Part shown: positions 20,948 to 24,109 of the stretch, in pieces
How positions within the stretch are numbered: position 1 is the stretch's first letter
How the letters are laid out: each line of letters starts with the position of its first letter
Virus record (IMG/VR): IMGVR_UViG_3300046009_015348
Coordinates: 1-24,109 of that record
Strand: one strand, 5' to 3'
DNA length: 24,109 nucleotides
Origin: a virus
Notes under the pieces: model-generated
What the model was told of the DNA's origin: nothing
The model's database searches: none
What the model saw: the letters and a program-made list of their open reading frames with translations, nothing else
Made by a program: the position numbers and the translations under genes

Positions 20948-21485
20948 AATCATCTTTTGAAATTTTAAAAAACCAATCTGGAACATTACCCTTTTTCCAT
21001 TTGGCAAATCTCATTTTTTCTCCGATGTAATATGCTCGATACGCATCAACGGCATAAGGATTCTTGTAGCAATCTGGCATCGCCTGAGCAAATGGAGTGA
21101 GAGATCCGAGTTGTATTTTGGCAGGAAAACGGCAAAGGTGCGATTCAAGCATAGAATTCATTGCATGAATTTTTCCATATCTAAAAGTATATTCATTAGA
21201 CAAAGCAACAGCATGCCTGTGAAGCCATATATAATTTTCTGAAGTTTTTCTGGTCCAGATAGTGCAGGGATGATTAATCATCGTTGCTTTGCAAATATTT
21301 GAATTATTGCAAGAATAAGTATTGTACTTTTTCTTTCCTGAATCGACAAAAATACTTTCACCATCAAGTACGTGATGTGCAGTCGAAAGCAGCTGGCAAG
21401 ATTCAAGAATCATTTTAACTACGTGCTTATCACACATCATTTTAGCAGCAGTAACAGGATTATTGTCAAGAACGAATATATTCAT
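20895..21485 (-). CDS. Conserved T4-like phage protein of unknown function (MNIFVLD family)
   Basis: The 196-residue product starts MNIFVLDNNPVTAAKMMCDK, then HVVKMILESCQLLSTAHHVL, and later NHPCTIWTRKTSENYIWLHR, NEYTFRYGKIHAM, and a C-terminal VDAYRAYYIGEKMRFAKWKK. I recall this block pattern, with invariant CDKHVVKM, HPC-x-W and EY-x-x-RY, as a widespread hypothetical protein of T4-like and other large phages. The conserved His, Cys, Lys and Trp hint at an enzyme or DNA-binding active site. The ATG at 21485 gives the family start and sits 7 bases after the -10 box, so the transcript is probably leaderless. The 3' end overlaps the convergent lysozyme-like gene by 53 bases. Confidence 0.75.
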   Translation of the reverse strand: MNIFVLDNNPVTAAKMMCDKHVVKMILESCQLLSTAHHVLDGESIFVDSGKKKYNTYSCNNSNICKATMINHPCTIWTRKTSENYIWLHRHAVALSNEYTFRYGKIHAMNSMLESHLCRFPAKIQLGSLTPFAQAMPDCYKNPYAVDAYRAYYIGEKMRFAKWKKGNVPDWFFKISKDDFIFSEKPEQEQELVLSV

Positions 21486-21492
21486 GCTTACT

Positions 21493-21520
21493 ATTTTACC
21501 ACATAAAACATGCATGTCAA
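21493..21520 (-). promoter_or_regulatory. Sigma70-like promoter for the MNIFVLD-family gene
   Basis: TTGACA, 16 bases, TAAAAT. The ATG follows the -10 by 7 bases, so at most one leader base is predicted. The -35 box lies just after the GMP reductase terminator. Confidence 0.75.
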
Positions 21521-21531
21521 TGTAAAAAGAA

Positions 21532-21557
21532 ACAACTCCCCTGAAAAAGGGAGTTGT
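21532..21557 (-). terminator. Rho-independent terminator after GMP reductase
   Basis: A 9-bp stem (ACAACTCCC and its complement, loop of 8) is followed on the minus strand by TTTCTTTTT. It separates the GMP reductase transcript from the next promoter. Confidence 0.88.
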
Positions 21558-21595
21558 CGGACAAGAGATGCTATCTCCTGTGGGGTTAATATTAT

Positions 21596-22630
21596 TTATA
21601 TTTCGTTATTTTCAAAAATGGTGTTCAAAGTCCTGTTCACTCTGACTAGTTTTCCCCTTTGATACAAAGAAGACAAGTCAAAAGCGCCAACATAAGAACA
21701 AGCCGACCTAATCCCACCAAAAACTTCCTGTATCGTATTTCGTACAGATCCGCGATATGGTACTTCAATTGTGCGTCCTTCCGATGCCCTGTAATCGGAA
21801 AGCCCTCCGTTGTACTTTTCATTTGCAGTCTTGCTGCTCATTCCATAGTGCAACATTTTGAGCTCTCCGTGCTCTCCATGTCTGATTTCTCCGCCACATT
21901 CATCGTGCCCAGCGAACACTCCTCCGGCCATTATGAATGCTGCGCCTGCCACAAATGCCTTTGCAAAATCTCCGGGATATACTATTCCTCCGTCAGCAAC
22001 GATCCCAATACCGAATGCTTCTGCTGTCTGTGCACATTCTAATACCGCGGATAGCTGTGGATAGCCCACGCCTGCCACTCGCCGGGTCAGACACATCGAC
22101 CCCGATCCGATCCCCACCTTTACGAGATCGACTCCAACCTTTGACAATTCCTCGACCCCCTCTGGGGTCACAACATTCCCTGCAATCAAAATCGACTTTG
22201 GCCATTTTTCTCTGATCTTTCTTGTAAAATTATAAAATTCGGTCATATAACCATTCGCAACATCTACGCACACAAAAGTAGGATCGTTGATGCTAGCAGA
22301 ATCAACAAACAACTTACTGTCTGCATCCATACCCAACGTCAAAGACACATACTTTTCTTTTTCCGGATAACTGGCAACGAAACTAGAGTAATAGCTACCG
22401 CCTTTTCTTAGACAAGTAACTACTTCGTATTCAGACAATACCAAAGCCATTTGATGCGTGCCGATGGTAGACATGTTTGAAGCCATGATCGGGACGCCAG
22501 TCCACTCAGCTCCGCACTTAAATTTTCCGTTTACTTTAAGAGAGACTTCTTTTCTGGACTTTACTTCAGACCGAGTTGGAACAATCAAAGCATCCGAATA
22601 GTCTAGTTTTGGTTCATCATTAAAGATCAT
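21596..22630 (-). CDS. guaC: GMP reductase (GuaC)
   Basis: The 344-residue product aligns along its whole length with GuaC (E. coli 347). It has KLDYSDALIVPTRSEVKSRK at residues 8-27, IMASNMSTIGTHQMA, GNVVTPEGVEELSKVGVDL, then VGIGSGSMCLTR with catalytic-type Cys180 and Thr182. VADGGIVYPGDFAKAF, GGVFAGHDECGGE, HYGMSSKTA and YRASEGRTIEVPYRG (Glu284) follow. The enzyme reduces GMP to IMP with NADPH, releasing ammonia. The absence of a CBS domain and the GuaC-type C-terminus separate it from IMP dehydrogenase. It has its own promoter and terminator. It is a metabolic gene in the phage, probably rebalancing purine nucleotides during DNA synthesis. The ATG begins 6 bases after the -10 box, with no ribosome-binding site. 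Confidence 0.93.
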   Translation of the reverse strand: MIFNDEPKLDYSDALIVPTRSEVKSRKEVSLKVNGKFKCGAEWTGVPIMASNMSTIGTHQMALVLSEYEVVTCLRKGGSYYSSFVASYPEKEKYVSLTLGMDADSKLFVDSASINDPTFVCVDVANGYMTEFYNFTRKIREKWPKSILIAGNVVTPEGVEELSKVGVDLVKVGIGSGSMCLTRRVAGVGYPQLSAVLECAQTAEAFGIGIVADGGIVYPGDFAKAFVAGAAFIMAGGVFAGHDECGGEIRHGEHGELKMLHYGMSSKTANEKYNGGLSDYRASEGRTIEVPYRGSVRNTIQEVFGGIRSACSYVGAFDLSSLYQRGKLVRVNRTLNTIFENNEI

Positions 22631-22636
22631 GCCAAT

Positions 22637-22665
22637 ATTGTATCACAAAACAAAAATTAAATCAA
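22637..22665 (-). promoter_or_regulatory. Sigma70-like promoter for guaC, leaderless geometry
   Basis: TTGATT, 17 bases, TACAAT. The ATG lies 6 bases after the -10, exactly at the expected +1. The -35 overlaps the stop codon of the upstream gene. Confidence 0.72.
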
Positions 22666-22844
22666 CTGTGAAAGTCTTCTATTCTTTCAATTATGTGAGA
22701 TAAGCTCAACATTTTTTCTGCCAATTGTTTGGACGTTATCTTGTCCAAAAGATATGCTTCATAATTTTTAACTATGAGCTTTGCTTCTCTCAGCAATATT
22801 GTATTGAGATGTTTTTCTACTTTTGGATCTTTTTGATTTTCCAT
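22662..22844 (-). CDS. Unknown 60-residue helical protein
   Basis: The family is not recognised. The protein is two or three charged helices (KHLNTILLREAKLIVKNYEA; SKQLAEKMLSLSHIIERIED) without Cys, Trp or motif residues. A dimeric helical bundle or small adaptor is possible. The ATG at 22844 is preferred to a TTG one codon upstream. It begins 6 bases after an AATAAATA late motif that contains the stop codon of the preceding gene, so the mRNA would be leaderless or nearly so. Confidence 0.6.
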   Translation of the reverse strand: MENQKDPKVEKHLNTILLREAKLIVKNYEAYLLDKITSKQLAEKMLSLSHIIERIEDFHS

Positions 22845-22850
22845 CAAAAA

Positions 22851-22858
22851 TATTTATT
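22851..22858 (-). promoter_or_regulatory. Late promoter built on the stop codon of the upstream gene
   Basis: AATAAATA on the minus strand. The TAA inside it is the stop of the 22854-23519 gene. The next ATG follows the motif by 6 bases. Confidence 0.6.
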
Positions 22859-23519
22859 CGAAATCAGTAGTGTCATCTCTGGTCATTTCCAAAAGATTGT
22901 CTGGATAAAAGGAACTCCATTTTTGCTTTACTGTATTCCAAAGCAAAACTCTCCCATCCGGCAACAAAGAGAATGCGGCTTCTCTTACATGCGATTCTCC
23001 ATTTACCAAATCTTCTCTCAAAGTTCCCATTATTTGCGCAACTTGTCCATTGACTTTTATGACCAAAAAAGAAACGATCCCATCCAAAAGTTCTTCTATT
23101 ATCTGATTTGGGTTTATGTGATCTGCAACGTAAACTTTGTCTTCTTTTGCAATTTTTACCGATACAATTTTATCGGTCAAAGGATTGTATGCTTTTGGAT
23201 AATACATTTCATCCAAATTAAAATACACTTCTAAATTTCCGTATCTTTTGTAAAAGTAAGAAGAATACATCATATCTTCTTCTATCGCTTTGTTCAAATT
23301 GTCTTCTCTTTGTTGACGACTTCCGTATGGCTCAACTTCTTTGTCATAAGAACCATAACCAAAAGTAGTTTCATCGAACCCAAAATCTTTCTGCATTTTA
23401 ATTGCAGTTCTTTGAGCATCGATGCTGGCAAGAGCATCTTTTATGCTCTGCCTGTCTATTTTTTGCGGAGAGTAATCGTCGTCGCTTGAATTTTCTATAA
23501 TTTCATAATCATTCGCCAT
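22854..23519 (-). CDS. Unknown protein with C-terminal SH3-like (DUF2693-type) pattern
   Basis: The 221-residue product has an acidic N-terminus (NDYEIIENSSDDDYSP), then a helical region with IKDALASIDAQRTAIKMQKD. Residues about 135-215 form a beta domain: IVSFLVIKVNGQVAQIMGTL, then LLPDGRVLLWNTVKQKWSSF, ending YPDNLLEM. The order 'x-F-x-x-K-x-x-G-x-x-R/A-x-M-G-T ... V-W-x-x-x-x-x-x-W-R/S-x-F-x-x-x-x-I/L' recalls the DUF2693 SH3-like fold common in cyanophages and other T4-like phages. This is a weak match and no function follows. The ATG overlaps the upstream TGA by one base (TGATG). A GTG one codon earlier is the alternative start. Confidence 0.55.
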   Translation of the reverse strand: MANDYEIIENSSDDDYSPQKIDRQSIKDALASIDAQRTAIKMQKDFGFDETTFGYGSYDKEVEPYGSRQQREDNLNKAIEEDMMYSSYFYKRYGNLEVYFNLDEMYYPKAYNPLTDKIVSVKIAKEDKVYVADHINPNQIIEELLDGIVSFLVIKVNGQVAQIMGTLREDLVNGESHVREAAFSLLPDGRVLLWNTVKQKWSSFYPDNLLEMTRDDTTDFE

Positions 23520-23764
23520 CACGAAACTCTCATGGCTATTATTTTATTGGTATCTTCTCTTACAGATACTACGGATACTCCGTTTTGTTCAAGCATTTTA
23601 AACAATTCATTATACAAAAAATAAGGAAAAAACAAAAATACTTGATGAAATGGCATTCTTCTCAAGTTTTTTATTTTACTTGACATTTCTTTAATAGAGT
23701 TTATTTCTATCTTTGAAATATGAAAAATAGTTGTTTTTAAAGAAGAAGTTTCTTTTATGTTCAC
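23519..23764 (-). CDS. Unknown 81-residue protein, GTG start
   Basis: The family is not recognised. It is a basic protein with an N-terminal beta/Ser-rich part (SLKTTIFHISKIEINSIKEM), a hydrophobic aromatic stretch (FHQVFLFFPYFLYNELFKML) that could be a buried helix rather than a membrane segment, and a final VSVVSVREDTNKIIAMRV strand pair. The GTG start lies 5 bases after a CATAAATA late motif, which would put transcription start on the G of the start codon. It is coupled to the next gene by a one-base overlap. Confidence 0.55.
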   Translation of the reverse strand: MNIKETSSLKTTIFHISKIEINSIKEMSSKIKNLRRMPFHQVFLFFPYFLYNELFKMLEQNGVSVVSVREDTNKIIAMRVS

Positions 23765-23769
23765 AAAAT

Positions 23770-23776
23770 TATTTAT
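23770..23776 (-). promoter_or_regulatory. T4-type late promoter abutting a GTG start codon
   Basis: ATAAATA on the minus strand, 5 bases before GTG. With +1 six bases after the motif, the transcript begins on the start codon. Confidence 0.6.
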
Positions 23777-23781
23777 GACGA

Positions 23782-24109
23782 TTAAAAATTATCTTCATCT
23801 GCATCTGGATCAACCCCGCTATTTATTGGTCGTTTGGGTGCTTTCTTATTTTTAAAATTTTCTGCACGTATCGCTGCTTTTACTGCTTCCATTCTAGCTA
23901 ATTCTTCCGGTGAGGGTTCATCACTTATTTTTTTTTTTACCGGAAGCAGGAGTGCCTGTAGCAGGGGGAGGAGCGGAAGGAGTTGCTGTGCTCTTTTTAG
24001 TTGCCTTTTTCTTAGGACTAGGTGCTGCTGGAGTAGAACTAGGTGCTGCTGCTGGAGGAGTTGCTGTGCTCTTTTTAGATGTTCTTCTTTTAGGAGCAGA
24101 AGATCCTCC
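23782..24109 (-). CDS. Lys/Ala/Pro-rich protein, 5' end beyond window, frame broken at an A11 run
   Basis: From the window edge the frame gives a Pro/Ala/Ser/Thr/Lys-rich repeat region (KKSTATPPAAAPSSTPAAP and KKSTATPSAPPPATGTPA). It stops at 23921 after GKKKNK, just past 11 consecutive A (T on the plus strand, 23928-23938). One frame over, the same run leads into ISDEPSPEELARMEAVKAAI and a basic-then-acidic tail ending DPDADEDNF at 23782. Both halves look coding and only dropping one A joins them. Either the read has one A too many, or the phage uses slippage, or the gene is broken. The family is not recognised. The charged, repetitive make-up suits a disordered scaffold or DNA-contacting protein. 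Confidence 0.55.
   Translation of the reverse strand, partial: EDLLLLKEEHLKRAQQLLQQQHLVLLQQHLVLRKRQLKRAQQLLPLLPLLQALLLPVKKKISDEPSPEELARMEAVKAAIRAENFKNKKAPKRPINSGVDPDADEDNF
23979..24078. repeat. Direct repeats inside the Lys/Ala/Pro-rich gene
   Basis: A 22-base direct repeat occurs at 23979-24000 and 24057-24078 (coding KKSTATP). A 14-base repeat ACTAGGTGCTGCTG lies between them at 24017-24030 and 24038-24051. They reflect internal duplication of a low-complexity protein segment. Confidence 0.8.

Noticed and set aside
20895-21485. T4 DenV-type pyrimidine dimer glycosylase
   Set aside because: The conserved blocks do not match DenV (no INLT start with matching catalytic layout). Left as unknown.
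21596-22630. IMP dehydrogenase instead of GMP reductase
   Set aside because: No CBS domain is present, and the C-terminal third follows GuaC (YRASEGRT, GGIRSACSYVGA).
1-24109. CRISPR array, insertion sequence, integrase or attachment site
   Set aside because: No regularly spaced repeats, transposase or integrase motifs, or tRNA-flanking duplicated core were seen. The tRNA-Gln is intact and inside an operon.

Overview
The window is part of the genome of a T4-like (myovirus-type) tailed phage. It reads as a lytic virus with an AT-rich genome, of the kind known from aquatic bacteria. The evidence is a set of T4 core proteins recognisable from their sequence: baseplate proteins (gp53, gp48, a gp54-like tube-fold protein, gp26, a small gp51-like protein and probably gp27), head-completion nuclease gp4, ssDNA-binding protein gp32, late-transcription coactivator gp33, and repeated T4-type late promoters (TAAATA core). 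No integrase, photosynthesis gene or other host-defining gene is present, so the host cannot be named. A marine or freshwater bacterium with an AT-rich genome is an inference only.

Layout. (1) 1-5206, baseplate and head completion. Two divergent late operons start from back-to-back late promoters at 2703-2728: leftward gp48-gp53-(gp27-like, cut by the window edge), rightward gp4-gp54-like-gp26-gp51-like-unknown Pro-rich protein. A bidirectional terminator (5205-5232) closes the rightward operon. (2) 5232-6423, gp32 and gp33, leftward, each with its own sigma70-like promoter. The gp32 leader carries two tandem hairpins with near-identical loops. (3) 6497-17084, a probable virion-surface or host-recognition module: two rightward structural genes, then leftward genes for a carbohydrate-binding-like protein, an Sm/Hfq-like protein, a CGC-motif protein and a 2372-residue Cys-rich giant protein with RCC1-like repeats. 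(4) 17171-18773, a small HTH-like early gene, a rightward HExxH metallopeptidase, and a leftward pair made of a Dps/ferritin-like protein and an unknown. (5) 18789-20139, a tight leftward RNA/nucleotide cassette: second Sm-like protein, zinc deaminase, SpoU-type (TrmH-like) 2'-O-methyltransferase and tRNA-Gln(UUG). (6) 20198-24109: a lysozyme-like protein, a conserved phage protein of unknown role, GMP reductase, then four small or unknown leftward genes. The last of these is cut by the window edge and broken at an 11-base homopolymer.

Regulation. Two promoter classes are visible. Sigma70-like promoters (TTGACA-like, 16-17 bases, TATAAT-like, often with TGC before the -10) drive gp32, gp33, the HTH gene, the second Sm-like gene, GMP reductase and the unknown gene at 20895-21485. 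T4-like late promoters (C/A-TAAATA) precede structural and some other genes. In both classes many promoters lie so close to the start codon that the predicted mRNA would be leaderless or nearly so. This is the most unusual genome-wide pattern in the window.

No stretch above 300 bases lacks a gene. All gene identities come from reading motifs and remembered family patterns, without database searches.
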